NCBI RefSeq assembly: GCF_001083805.1
Contig: NZ_JXSK01000003.1
Coordinates: forward strand, 434,001 to 498,000
Direction: 5' to 3'
DNA: 64,000 nt
Source of the DNA: Photorhabdus luminescens subsp. luminescens
Lineage (GTDB): Bacteria > Pseudomonadota > Gammaproteobacteria > Enterobacterales > Enterobacteriaceae
Positions within the stretch are counted from its first letter, which is position 1. Each line of letters starts with the position of its first letter. Shown piece after piece: positions 28,737 to 38,965 of the stretch. A program made the position numbers and the translations under genes. Below the pieces are notes generated by a model. It did no database searches, was not told the origin of the DNA, and saw only the letters and a program-made list of their open reading frames with translations.

Positions 28737-31700
28737 ATGCAGAATTCACAGACATTCAGCATGACCGAGCTGTCATTACCTAAGGGCGGCGGCGCCATTA
28801 CCGGTATGGGTGAAGCATTAACGCCGGCCGGGCCGGATGGTATGGCAGCCTTATCGCTGCCATTGCCCATTTCTGCCGGACGTGGTTATGCCCCCTCGCT
28901 CACGCTGAACTACAACAGCGGAACCGGTAACAGCCCGTTCGGTCTCGGTTGGGACTGTAACGTCATGACAATTCGTCGTCGCACCAGTACCGGCGTGCCG
29001 AATTATGATGAAACCGATACTTTTCTGGGGCCGGAAGGTGAAGTGTTGGTCGTAGCATTAAATGAGGCAGGTCAAGCTGATATCCGCAGTGAATCCTCAT
29101 TACAGGGCATCAATTTGGGGATGACCTTCACCGTTACCGGTTATCGCTCCCGTTTGGAAAGCCACTTTAGCCGGTTGGAATACTGGCAACCCCAAACAAC
29201 AGGCGCAACCGATTTCTGGCTGATATACAGCCCCGACGGACAAGCCCATTTACTGGGCAAAAATCCTCAAGCACGCATCAGCAATCCACTAAATGTTAAC
29301 CAAACAGCGCAATGGCTATTGGAAGCCTCGGTATCATCCCACGGCGAGCAGATTTATTATCAGTATCGAGCCGAAGATGAAACTGATTGCGAAACTGACG
29401 AACTCACAGCCCACCCGAACACAACCGTCCAGCGCTACCTGCAAGTAGTACATTACGGTAATCTAACCGCCAGCGAAGTATTTCCCACGCTAAATGGAGA
29501 TGATCCACTCAAATCTGGCTGGTTGTTCTGTTTAGTATTTGATTACGGTGAGCGCAAAAACAGCTTATCTGAAATGCCGCCATTTAAAGCCACAAGTAAC
29601 TGGCTTTGCCGCAAAGACCGTTTTTCCCGTTATGAATACGGTTTTGCATTGCGCACCCGGCGCTTATGTCGCCAAATACTGATGTTTCACCGTCTGCAAA
29701 CCCTGTCTGGTCAGGCAAAAGGCGACGATGAACCCGCATTAGTTTCACGTCTGATACTGGATTATGACGAAAACGCGGTGGTCAGTACGCTCGTTTCTGT
29801 CCGCCGAGTGGGACATGAGCAAGATGGCACAACGGCGGTCGCCCTGCCGCCATTGGAACTGGCTTATCAGCCTTTTGAACCAGAACAAAAAGCACTCTGG
29901 CGACCAATGGATGTACTGGCGAATTTCAACACCATCCAACGCTGGCAACTGCTTGATCTGCAAGGCGAAGGCGTACCCGGTATTCTGTATCAGGATAAAA
30001 ATGGCTGGTGGTATCGATCTGCTCAACGTCAGACAGGGGAAGAGATGAATGCGGTCACCTGGGGCAAAATGCAACTCCTTCCTATCACGCCCGCTATTCA
30101 GGATAACGCCTCACTGATGGATATTAATGGTGATGGGCAACTGGATTGGGTTATCACCGGTCCGGGGCTAAGGGGTTATCACAGCCAGCATCCAGATGGC
30201 AGTTGGACACGTTTTACGCCGTTGCACGCCTTACCGATAGAATATACCCATCCCCGCGCCCAACTTGCGGATTTAATGGGGGCCGGGCTGTCCGATTTAG
30301 TGCTGATTGGTCCCAAAAGCGTGCGTTTGTATGCCAATAACCGTGATGGTTTTACCGAAGGACGGGATGTGGTGCAATCCGGTGGTATCACCCTGCCGTT
30401 ACCGGGCGCCGATGCGCGTAAGTTAGTGGCCTTTAGCGACGTACTCGGTTCAGGCCAAGCACATTTGGTTGAAGTTAGTGCGACGAAAGTCACCTGCTGG
30501 CCAAATCTGGGACATGGCCGTTTTGGTCAGCCAATCACATTGCCGGGATTTAGCCAATCCGCCGCCAATTTTAATCCTGATCGAGTTCATCTGGCCGATC
30601 TGGACGGTAGTGGTCCTGCCGATCTGATTTATGTTCATGCTGACCATCTGGATATTTTCAGCAATGAAAGTGGTAACGGTTTTGCACAACCATTCACACT
30701 CCGTTTTCCTGACGGCCTGCGTTTTGATGATACTTGCCAGCTACAAGTGGCTGATGTACAGGGATTAGGGGTTGTCAGCCTGATCCTGAGCGTACCGCAT
30801 ATGGCGCCACACCATTGGCGCTGCGATCTGACCAACGCGAAACCGTGGTTACTCAGTGAAATGAACAACAACATGGGAGCCCATCACACCCTGCATTACC
30901 GTAGCTCCGTCCAGTTTTGGCTGGATGAAAAAGCCGCAGCCTTAGCTACCGGACAAACACCGGTCTGTTACCTGCCCTTCCCGGTCCATACCCTGTGGCA
31001 AACAGAAACCGAGGATGAAATCAGCGGCAATAAATTAGTGACCACTTTACGTTACGCTCACGGCGCCTGGGATGGACGTGAGCGGGAATTTCGCGGCTTT
31101 GGCTATGTTGAGCAGACAGACAGCCATCAACTGGCTCAAGGCAATGCGCCGGAACGTACATCACCGGCACTTACCAAAAACTGGTATGCCACCGGAATCC
31201 CTGAGGTAGACAATACGCTATCTGCCGGGTATTGGCGCGGTGATACGCAGGCTTTCACTGGTTTTACGCCACACTTTACTCTCTGGAAAGAGGGCAAAGA
31301 TGTTCCACTGACACCGGAAGATGACCACAATCTGTACTGGTTAAACCGGGCACTAAAAGGTCAACCACTGCGTAGTGAACTCTACGGGCTAGATGGCAGC
31401 GCACAGCAGAAGATCCCCTATACAGTGACTGAATCCCGCCCACAAGTGCGCCAATTACAAGATAACACTACCCTTTCCCCGGTGCTCTGGGCCTCAGTGG
31501 TGGAAAGTCGTAGTTATCACTATGAACGTATCATCAGCGATCCCCAATGCAATCAGGATATCACTCTGTCCAGTGACCTATTCGGGCAACCGCTGAAACA
31601 GGTTTCAGTGCAATATCCCCGCCGCAATAAACCAACAACCAATCCGTATCCCGATACACTACCAGATACTCTGTTTGCCAGCAGTTATGACGACCAACAA

Positions 31701-33182
31701 CAACTATTGCGGTTAACCTACCAGCAATCCAGTTGGCATCATCTAATTGCTAATGAACTCAGAGTGTTAGGATTACCGGATGGTACACGCAGTGATGCTT
31801 TCACTTACGATGCTAAACACGTGCCTGTTGATGGTTTAAATCTGGAAGCTCTATGTGCTGAAAATAGCCTGATTGCCGATGATAAACCTCGCGAATACCT
31901 CAACCAGCAACGAACGTTCTATACCGATGGGAAAACCGATGGAAAAAATCCAACGCCACTGAAAACACCGACACGACAGGCTTTAATCGCCTTTACCGAA
32001 ACGGCGGTATTAACGGAATCTCTGTTATCCGCATTTGATGGCGGTATCACGCCAGATGAATTACCCGGCCTTCTGACACAAGCAGGATACCAACAAGAAC
32101 CTTATCTGTTCCCACTCAGTGGCGAAAACCAAGTCTGGGTAGCACGCAAAGGCTATACCGATTACGGAACTGAGGTACAATTTTGGCGTCCTGTCGCACA
32201 ACGTAACACCCAGTTAACCGGGAAAACGACTCTAAAATGGGATACCCACTACTGTGTCATCACTCAAACCCAAGACGCGGCTGGTTTGACTGTCTCAGCC
32301 AATTATGACTGGCGTTTTCTCACACCTATGCAACTGACTGATATCAACGATAATGTGCATATCATAACCTTGGATGCGCTAGGACGCCCTGTCACTCAAC
32401 GTTTCTGGGGAATCGAAAATGGTGTGGCAACAGGTTACTCTTCACCAGAAGCAAAACCATTCACTCCACCAGTCGATGTCAATGCTGCCATTGCTCTGAC
32501 CGGACCACTCCCTGTCGCGCAGTGTCTGGTCTATGCGCCGGACAGTTGGATGCCGCTATTCGGTCAGGAAACCTTCAACACATTAACGCAGGAAGAGCAA
32601 AAGACACTGCGTGATTTACGGATTATCACAGAAGATTGGCGTATTTGCGCACTGGCTCGCCGCCGTTGGCTACAAAGTCAAAAAGCCGGCACACCATTGG
32701 TTAAGCTGTTAACCAACAGCATCGGTTTACCTCCCCACAACCTCATGCTGGCTACGGACCGTTATGACCGTGATTCTGAACAGCAAATTCGTCAACAAGT
32801 CGCATTCAGTGATGGTTTTGGCCGTTTGTTGCAAGCGGCTGTGCGGCATGAGGCAGGCGAAGCCTGGCAACGTAACCAAGACGGTTCTCTGGTGACAAAA
32901 ATGGAAGATACCAAAACGCGCTGGGCGATTACGGGACGCACTGAATATGACAATAAGGGGCAGGCGATACGAACTTATCAGCCCTATTTCCTCAATGACT
33001 GGCGATATGTGAGTGATGACAGCGCCAGAAAAGAGGCCTATGCCGATACTCATATCTATGATCCGATTGGGCGGGAAATCCAAGTTATCACGGCAAAAGG
33101 CTGGCTGCGGCAGAACCAATATTTCCCGTGGTTTACCGTGAGTGAAGATGAAAATGATTTGTCCGCTGACGCGCTCGTGTAA
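28737..33182 (+). CDS. tcdB: TcB-type Tc toxin subunit, partner of TcdA1
   Basis: 1481 residues, ATG 7 nt after aaggag. Same domain order as the TcB at 7310: SpvB-like N-terminus (SLPLPISAGRGYAPSLTL), FG-GAP/propeller region (DINGDGQLDWVITGPGL), and RHS-like C-terminus (AYADTHIYDPIGREI, ending SADALV). It has one copy of the 13-residue element that is repeated six times in the paralogue, and lacks the Lys-rich tail. Position behind tcdA1 corresponds to tcdB1, though the sequence is also close to what I recall of TcdB2 used in structural work, so the number is left open. It has no tccC directly behind it; its TcC partners would be supplied from 12515 or 44144. Confidence 0.96.
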   Translation: MQNSQTFSMTELSLPKGGGAITGMGEALTPAGPDGMAALSLPLPISAGRGYAPSLTLNYNSGTGNSPFGLGWDCNVMTIRRRTSTGVPNYDETDTFLGPEGEVLVVALNEAGQADIRSESSLQGINLGMTFTVTGYRSRLESHFSRLEYWQPQTTGATDFWLIYSPDGQAHLLGKNPQARISNPLNVNQTAQWLLEASVSSHGEQIYYQYRAEDETDCETDELTAHPNTTVQRYLQVVHYGNLTASEVFPTLNGDDPLKSGWLFCLVFDYGERKNSLSEMPPFKATSNWLCRKDRFSRYEYGFALRTRRLCRQILMFHRLQTLSGQAKGDDEPALVSRLILDYDENAVVSTLVSVRRVGHEQDGTTAVALPPLELAYQPFEPEQKALWRPMDVLANFNTIQRWQLLDLQGEGVPGILYQDKNGWWYRSAQRQTGEEMNAVTWGKMQLLPITPAIQDNASLMDINGDGQLDWVITGPGLRGYHSQHPDGSWTRFTPLHALPIEYTHPRAQLADLMGAGLSDLVLIGPKSVRLYANNRDGFTEGRDVVQSGGITLPLPGADARKLVAFSDVLGSGQAHLVEVSATKVTCWPNLGHGRFGQPITLPGFSQSAANFNPDRVHLADLDGSGPADLIYVHADHLDIFSNESGNGFAQPFTLRFPDGLRFDDTCQLQVADVQGLGVVSLILSVPHMAPHHWRCDLTNAKPWLLSEMNNNMGAHHTLHYRSSVQFWLDEKAAALATGQTPVCYLPFPVHTLWQTETEDEISGNKLVTTLRYAHGAWDGREREFRGFGYVEQTDSHQLAQGNAPERTSPALTKNWYATGIPEVDNTLSAGYWRGDTQAFTGFTPHFTLWKEGKDVPLTPEDDHNLYWLNRALKGQPLRSELYGLDGSAQQKIPYTVTESRPQVRQLQDNTTLSPVLWASVVESRSYHYERIISDPQCNQDITLSSDLFGQPLKQVSVQYPRRNKPTTNPYPDTLPDTLFASSYDDQQQLLRLTYQQSSWHHLIANELRVLGLPDGTRSDAFTYDAKHVPVDGLNLEALCAENSLIADDKPREYLNQQRTFYTDGKTDGKNPTPLKTPTRQALIAFTETAVLTESLLSAFDGGITPDELPGLLTQAGYQQEPYLFPLSGENQVWVARKGYTDYGTEVQFWRPVAQRNTQLTGKTTLKWDTHYCVITQTQDAAGLTVSANYDWRFLTPMQLTDINDNVHIITLDALGRPVTQRFWGIENGVATGYSSPEAKPFTPPVDVNAAIALTGPLPVAQCLVYAPDSWMPLFGQETFNTLTQEEQKTLRDLRIITEDWRICALARRRWLQSQKAGTPLVKLLTNSIGLPPHNLMLATDRYDRDSEQQIRQQVAFSDGFGRLLQAAVRHEAGEAWQRNQDGSLVTKMEDTKTRWAITGRTEYDNKGQAIRTYQPYFLNDWRYVSDDSARKEAYADTHIYDPIGREIQVITAKGWLRQNQYFPWFTVSEDENDLSADALV

Positions 33183-33192
33183 TTGAATCAAG

Positions 33193-33221
33193 ATTCGCTC
33201 GTTTAATGTTAACGAGCGAAT
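33193..33221 (+). terminator. Probable terminator after tcdB
   Basis: Perfect 11-bp stem (attcgctcgtt / aacgagcgaat), 7-nt loop, 11 bp behind the tcdB stop, followed by A/T-rich sequence without a clean T-run. Confidence 0.6.
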
Positions 33222-33225
33222 ATAA

Positions 33226-33352
33226 TATACCTAATAGATTTCGAGTTGCAGCGCGGCGGCAAGTGAACGAATCCCCAGGAGCATAGATAACTATGTGACT
33301 GGGGTGAGTGAAAGCAGCCAACAAAGCAGCAGCTTGAAAGATGAAGGGTATA
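33226..33352. repeat. ERIC element
   Basis: 127-bp imperfect palindrome with the ERIC landmarks: ttgcagcgcggcggcaagtg, gaatccccaggagc, gtgactggggtgagtg, cagccaac and cttgaaagatgaagggtata. Length equals the standard ERIC. It sits between the tcdB terminator and the convergent ABC transporter. Confidence 0.93.
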
Positions 33353-33375
33353 AATAAGAAACTGCATTGTGAGTT

Positions 33376-34005
33376 CTAAATAGAGTAGCAGCATATTTTA
33401 TTGCCTTTTATTTCATAGGTAATAAAATTCAATTGCTGTAAAAATCTGTCATCATGAGAACTAAAAATAACAACTTTCTCTTCTGCAAGAGAAATCAATA
33501 ATTCAATTAAAAATGTTATAGAATCTGAATCAAGACCATTTGTTGGCTCATCAAAAATATAAACATCCGCATCGGTAATAAAAGCTGATGTCAATAGAAA
33601 TTTCTTTTTTATCCCAAGTGACATATGTCCATACTCAATACCAGAATAATTAGATATACCAAAACCATTTAAATAGTAATCTAATTGATATTTTAAATTA
33701 CTTTTCCTATAACGCTGACTTAAATTAATCACATCCATTCCCGTGATGAAATTATAAAAGTTAACATTATCCGATAGATAAAAACCATGCTGTTGCAAAT
33801 TAAATCGGCTCTTTTCTCCCTTTTTTATAAAATTAACCATTCCTTTTTTAACCTTATTTACACCAGCAATACTTGAAAGAAAAGTCGTTTTACCCGCCCC
33901 ATTAACTCCCGCAATACGGTTTAATCCAACCCGAAAATCACAATTGACTCCTGAAAAAATAGTCTTACCATTAATAACAACCTCTAACCCAATAACTTCA
34001 AGCAT
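33376..34005 (-). CDS. ABC transporter ATP-binding protein
   Basis: 209 residues. Walker A GVNGAGKTT (about residues 33-41), a degenerate signature MSLGIKKK, Walker B DVYIFDEPTNGLD and H-loop FSSHD are all visible. It is a stand-alone nucleotide-binding domain of the ABC-2/CcmA-like export type. The start overlaps the preceding small membrane ORF by 8 bp, so it is the last gene of an operon with the permease at 34146. Very A+T-rich compared with the Tc genes, as is the permease, suggesting separate origin. Substrate unknown. Confidence 0.9.
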   Translation of the reverse strand: MLEVIGLEVVINGKTIFSGVNCDFRVGLNRIAGVNGAGKTTFLSSIAGVNKVKKGMVNFIKKGEKSRFNLQQHGFYLSDNVNFYNFITGMDVINLSQRYRKSNLKYQLDYYLNGFGISNYSGIEYGHMSLGIKKKFLLTSAFITDADVYIFDEPTNGLDSDSITFLIELLISLAEEKVVIFSSHDDRFLQQLNFITYEIKGNKICCYSI

Positions 34006-34204
34006 AAATAACCCCTAAAAATAACGTAAAAAAGAAAATAACACCAACAATAATAATTTTCGTGTATTGCGTTCTCAACAGAGAAATAAAAGAAACAATA
34101 ATAGAAAGAAAAGCATAAGATAAAAATATAATCACAGGAAAAGATTTAACAACAAGAAAGCAAAAAATAAAAAACAAAGCAAATAAAAAACAAAGAAATA
34201 CCAT
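33998..34204 (-). CDS. Small membrane protein, or displaced C-terminus of the ABC permease
   Basis: 68 residues, almost wholly hydrophobic with two predicted membrane segments (VFLCFLFALFFIFCFLVV and IIIVGVIFFFTLFLGVIYA). It overlaps the 3' end of the permease by 59 bp in the +1 frame within T-rich runs, and overlaps the ATPase start by 8 bp. It could be a separate small gene, or the end of a permease of about 390 residues split by a frameshift. Confidence 0.5.
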   Translation of the reverse strand: MVFLCFLFALFFIFCFLVVKSFPVIIFLSYAFLSIIVSFISLLRTQYTKIIIVGVIFFFTLFLGVIYA

Positions 34205-35123
34205 AATTAAAAAAGAATATTTTCCGCACAGATAAAAAGTTGGACAAATATGAAAGATAATTTATTTCAATATATGATAGATTATAAAATAACAACATGC
34301 ATATATATAAAACAACACTGGCATATATTAATGATATATAATCAGCCTTGTTTGGGATTTGAGAAAAGGCACTTTCACATAATAGATATAAAAGCAGAAC
34401 AGATAATGCCATAATAAGCACAGACATTTTATTTTTATTAAAACAATAACGAAGATTCATTATATAAGGCAATGAAAAAAAACCTGATGAAAATAATTTT
34501 TTATTTCTATTAATTATATAACATGGTGTGAAATTCAAATATAATATCAATGCTACTAATGGAATAACTAATGTAAAAATCAAATCATATAATATTCCAC
34601 TCCTGAATGATGCCGCCAGAAGAAAGAACACAGCAACAATAAAAAAATGCAAAAAACTTAATTCAAATAAGCAAAATCCAATTACAGCAAAAGAAACTAT
34701 CAAAAAAAACACAGATGAAAGGTAATGCAAATAATTAACATTTTCGTAAAAAAAACCTATAAAGAAGAAAATAACTATCGGAAAAGCACTATAAATAAAA
34801 AAAACGATACGACTAAAAAACAACGTTTTTTTACCTACCAAAGAAACGATGATTGAATTCTCCTTTGCAGAAGGAAAAAACCTTATGTTAATCAAATAAA
34901 ATACCATATATACCATTAAAGATATGGCAGTAAAATAAAATGATTTTATGTAGCCATCTGGAATAATAATATTGGAAGATAAAGTTATTAAAACCTCAAA
35001 GATACCACTGAACTTTGCCGGAAGTAATAAAAGAAAAAGGAATATAATGACATTTTTATTCCCAGACGCAAATTTCTTTATCCTACCTTTATATTCCAAG
35101 GCATCAGCGATTATTAAATTCAT
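34146..35123 (-). CDS. ABC transporter permease
   Basis: 325 residues, highly hydrophobic, at least eight probable membrane segments, N-terminus MNLIIADALEYKGRIKKF cytoplasmic and positively charged. It lies upstream of the ATPase in the same direction. A duplicated scrap of its first 20 codons and leader exists at 47007-47106. The C-terminus runs out in T-rich sequence where the next ORF continues in another frame (see 33998). Substrate unknown; export of a peptide or small molecule is only a guess. Confidence 0.8.
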   Translation of the reverse strand: MNLIIADALEYKGRIKKFASGNKNVIIFLFLLLLPAKFSGIFEVLITLSSNIIIPDGYIKSFYFTAISLMVYMVFYLINIRFFPSAKENSIIVSLVGKKTLFFSRIVFFIYSAFPIVIFFFIGFFYENVNYLHYLSSVFFLIVSFAVIGFCLFELSFLHFFIVAVFFLLAASFRSGILYDLIFTLVIPLVALILYLNFTPCYIINRNKKLFSSGFFSLPYIMNLRYCFNKNKMSVLIMALSVLLLYLLCESAFSQIPNKADYISLIYASVVLYICMLLFYNLSYIEINYLSYLSNFLSVRKIFFFNYGISLFFICFVFYFLLSCC

Positions 35124-35263
35124 ACTGCCTCTCTAAAACCAAAATCTAAATAATGTCCTTGGTGAATCTTTAGGGAATTTCGTCCTGGAATGCAAATATA
35201 AATAGTTACTGAAAACAATACATTGATTTTTAATTAAATACTGGCGATATGACCTTAATGATG

Positions 35264-35759
35264 CTACTTTATTTTCCAGTATTCAATTCGATCATTATTC
35301 CAATCAATGCTCCCATCCGGGTATTCAATCCTCGCAGGTTCTTTACCCGGTGGGATAATCACTTTCGGCATCTTGGTTTCATCCAGTTTTCACCAGATGG
35401 CTGACATCGGTATAACTTACCGAAACAAAGGCTCGGTCAATCTTCCATTTACATCGTCCACCACCGTTAAAAGGTAGTTTCGCCTGAAAGTAACCGGTTT
35501 GCGGATCAGCTTTTACATCCAGACGTAATCCGTTATAAGTTGGTACCTTAAAAGGCGACATATTGGAATCGAAACGATATTCAAGGCAATCTTTTGAGAT
35601 ATACACAGCGGATACATATGGTTCTGTATATTTTGGCACTACCCCTTCCACCGTAATCCACTGATTCTCTTTGGGCGGAGAAAGTGGCTCATTAGGATCA
35701 GCACAGCCTGATATTAAAATCACGGATAAGACAAATAAGTATTGCTTGATATTTATCAT
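35264..35759 (-). pseudogene. Chimeric immunity-lipoprotein pseudogene
   Basis: The first 124 codons (MINIKQYLFVLSVILISGC to VSYTDVSHLVK) are those of the 35794/16729 group. At about 35388 the sequence switches to the 3' end of the 40570 gene (KLDETKMPKVIIPPGKE to the YWKIK stop region, nearly identical DNA) but out of frame, so translation stops at once (TG then stop). About 270 bp of the middle is missing. It is a recombination product between two paralogues. Confidence 0.88.
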
Positions 35760-35793
35760 GGTAAGTTTTCCTCAATGCCTACAGAAGGAGATA

Positions 35794-36525
35794 TTATTTT
35801 ATCTTCCAGTAATCTATCGTTTGGCGACGGAGGTCGATTCTTCCATTGGGATATTCAACCCATTCTCCTCTCCCTTTAGTTACCGTGATTTTTGGCATTT
35901 TGGTTTCATCCAGCTTAGGTTTATAGGTGATTTTCCATTTAACGCCCGGTGTTAACTTCAACCTAAAGGGATACATACTAACTTCACCCTGTAAGGACAC
36001 GCTTTTCGGAAATCCTTCAACCATTTCTAAAACAGGATAAATAATCGGGCTAAAATTAATCGTATTCAATGCGGGGATTTCGCTAATATTTGTCCGGGCA
36101 GCATCATTGATAAATGCGATTAAACCTGTTCCCCCATAGGGCACTGCATCTTTTACCAGATGGTGGACATCGGTATAACTGATTGACACAAACGCTCGGT
36201 TGATTTTCCATTTACACCTACCCCCGCCATTAAAAGGTAGTTTTGCCTGAAAGTAACCGGTTTGTGGATCAGCTTTTACATCCTCCAAACGTAATCCGTT
36301 ATAGGTTGGTACCTTAAAAGGCGACATATTGGAATCCAGACGATACTCAAGGCAATCTTTTGAGATATACTCTGCCGACACATGAGGTGCGGTATATTTC
36401 GGTGCCACTCCTTCTACGGTGATCCACTGATTTTCTTTGGGCGGAGAAAGCGGCTCATTAGGATCAGCACAGCCAGATATTAAAATCACTGACAAGACCG
36501 ATAAGTATTGTTTGATATTTGTCAT
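35794..36525 (-). CDS. Lipoprotein, probable lipase immunity paralogue 4
   Basis: 243 residues, lipobox LISGC with Cys19. It starts inside the last codon region of the lipase pseudogene (4-bp ATGA overlap), the coupling expected of an effector-immunity pair. Most of the sequence matches the copy at 16729 (same IDYWKIK end), with one extra residue (LEDVKADP). The lipase it belongs to is frameshifted, so it may now act only as an orphan immunity protein. Confidence 0.8.
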   Translation of the reverse strand: MTNIKQYLSVLSVILISGCADPNEPLSPPKENQWITVEGVAPKYTAPHVSAEYISKDCLEYRLDSNMSPFKVPTYNGLRLEDVKADPQTGYFQAKLPFNGGGRCKWKINRAFVSISYTDVHHLVKDAVPYGGTGLIAFINDAARTNISEIPALNTINFSPIIYPVLEMVEGFPKSVSLQGEVSMYPFRLKLTPGVKWKITYKPKLDETKMPKITVTKGRGEWVEYPNGRIDLRRQTIDYWKIK

Positions 36526-38410
36526 GGTAAGTTTTCCTCAATTCCTACAGCATTATCTATATAGCGTGTTAAAGCTAACGGTCCCTGTTGATCTTGTTGA
36601 GTGCAAATCAGAGCTTGCTTTAGTTGATGGTCTATTTGTAAAAATAATGCATCGCGTTGCCGAATATCAGCAACAATATCGGCCCTATCGTTCAGTGTTT
36701 TTTCAAATAGTTGTTCCTGATCTCGAAAAAAATGGTATTTATCTGGTGCAATCAACTCCGCCAGTCGTGCGCCAATGTAACAGGCATATTTCCTTGAACG
36801 ATGATCAGGGAAACCCAAGGCATCCTTTTCGGTTGGATTCTCGTTCAATGGAAACCATTTGGCCTTATCCATATCTCTTATCCGCTTAAAAAATCCTTTC
36901 TGAATCTCTCCTGCGTCCTTTAGATTATGTTCCGTTTCACGGTTTAGCGACGGAATTAAATATAATTTTGTTTTGGTGGGTAAAGTAGTTCTGAGTCGTA
37001 TATGGTTGCTTGGATTACGTTCTTCCTGCCATTCAATAACCAGATTGATTTTACAAAAGTGCACTATTTTTCCGTGATGCAGGAAAATTTCACCGCTTTT
37101 GGTAACATCCAACAATTCAACAGGGCTGAATAGATAGCCGAGTGGTCCCCAACAATCATATAGCCAGTTATCCAGATTTTTTTCCGGTGGTAAGGAAGGG
37201 ATTGGGTCATCTTCGTTCACATGGCGGTAATGGGTGATATCTGCCAGTTCCTGTACTGCACTAGCAGTTAACACCCGGGGCATTCCATAGCTGTAAAGAC
37301 ACGGATCATATTCTTTCAGTTGTGCGCAATGTAGTAATGCAAGTGCGCCACCCAGACTGGGCCACAGACGAATAATTTTTTGTTTGTAGCGAACTTGGTA
37401 ATATCGGGAAATACTTTTTTATCCGTATTATTAGGAACTTTTAACTTGCTAACCAGGCTAAATGCTTCCCAAAACCCTTTATGTACTTTGCCGCTGTGAA
37501 TAAATCCGCTGCATAGCGCTTTTTCATCGCAACCTAATTCCAAAGGTTGGTATGTGGCATCCGTCAGGATATCTCGCTTGCTGGCTGTACCCCGCCAACT
37601 GACAATCACATCATTTTTACTGACCGCATAAAATAATTGAGTATCACCCTGTTTATTATCTCCTGCTTTTGAATCAATAAATTCCACTTGAGTGTAACGT
37701 TCACTAAACGGCACATCGTAAACTACAGGTGTTGCCAATAATGTTTCCACTTTATAGGGCAATTTTGAAACATCCACCATTTGCCGGTTAAAAAAATGTT
37801 TAACCGAACCTTCAATATCAACATCCCCGTCAGCATAGGCCAGCACGCTCATCAAGCACTGGTTATAAGCATTCACAATGGAATACTCTTTTTGATGGTG
37901 CAGCAACAAAACCCAGGCCCGAAACGGACATACTTCCAGAACATACCGTCTATTCACCGGATGGACCTGATAGCCTTGTGGTTCCGGGTCCGGGAAATGA
38001 TAGGGAGGCGGAATTTTTTTAGGATCATTCCAATCATCTAGCGTCGGCAACCCATCACTGATCTGCCCGATAGTCACATAGCGATATTGATGGCCTTCGG
38101 CTTCCGCTTTTGGTTTCACCACCGAAGCCTCTTCACCGCGTTTTTCTCGCAACGGACGCTGTTCCATCTCATCGGCCAGCGGCTGAGCATCAATATATAG
38201 CGTCACCGGATGAGGCAACAGCTCCTCTTCTCTAAGCACACCGAAACCATTAGTTACCCCTCGGCGCACATAACCCGGGGTGCCGCGACTAATCAGGCGA
38301 TAAGGCATGTTGACCAGCGGCTTTCCTTGTTCATCCACCAACTGAAATTCCACCCAGTTTTTCAAAAAACGCTTACAATCAAAACACAAGCGTGGATCTG
38401 ATATACCCAT
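36522..38410 (-). pseudogene. Frameshifted class-3 lipase, type VI effector-like
   Basis: Paralogue of the intact lipase at 41313. The start at 38410 has aaggaag upstream and gives MGISDPRLCFDCKRFLKNW, parallel to the intact copy. The first part is open to the nucleophile elbow, where the intact protein reads FVCGHSLGGALALLH; here one A is missing at about 37361, turning it into FVCGPVWVAHLHYY and a stop at 37316. The rest continues in the other frame from about 37360 to 36522 (PRVLTASAVQELADITHYRHVNEDDPIPSLP). Both halves are otherwise well conserved, so the lesion is recent or a sequence error. Confidence 0.9.
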
Positions 38411-38470
38411 TAGTTTGACTTCCTTCTTTATAACGTTATTTCTCCGTCCGGCTATCAATCACCTTCATCA

Positions 38471-38790
38471 GCATAAATATCCTGTCAAGAATAGCGTTCA
38501 TTGATTTCGTCACCAAAGAAACAAGATAGTAAAAATCCTATTACCACAGATAAAAAACACCGCTTATGCCGTGAGTAATAGTGAGTTGAACGACAGGAAT
38601 ACAGCGGTGCATCCCCATCAATTAGTCCCTTTGAATAAAGGGAACAGAATTTGAAATTTCCGTCATACCGTCCATATTACGGAACTTAGATTATGATTAT
38701 TAAATCACCACCAAATGGCAAGAAAAATTTTCATTTTTTAATTTACGAAGAATGAATTTGTAAGAAAGTGTTACAAATTCAATAGAAATT
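38471..38790. repeat. Repeated promoter region, copy B
   Basis: 320 bp, gap-free and almost identical to 18341-18660, lying 60 bp upstream of the lipase pseudogene start. The rest of 38411-38965 holds no gene; bases 38791-38965 are unique and A+T-rich. Confidence 0.92.
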
Positions 38791-38965
38791 GAGTTATCGT
38801 CAATTTCAAGTTAAGCGAGTATAGATGCTAATAATTGGCATAACTCAATCCGGTTGGGTTAATATTTTCTTTTTGGCGATTGCCAGATCACACAAACCGG
38901 ATTGAGTTTCCTCAAGTGAGCTATTATTTAATGCAAACATGCATACGCTACTTAATAGTCATATA

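Noticed and set aside
34146-34204. Programmed -1 frameshift on TTTTTTA in the ABC permease
   Set aside because: The T-runs are not in the zero-frame phase required for a -1 slip, and the downstream frame is +1; mutation or separate gene is simpler.
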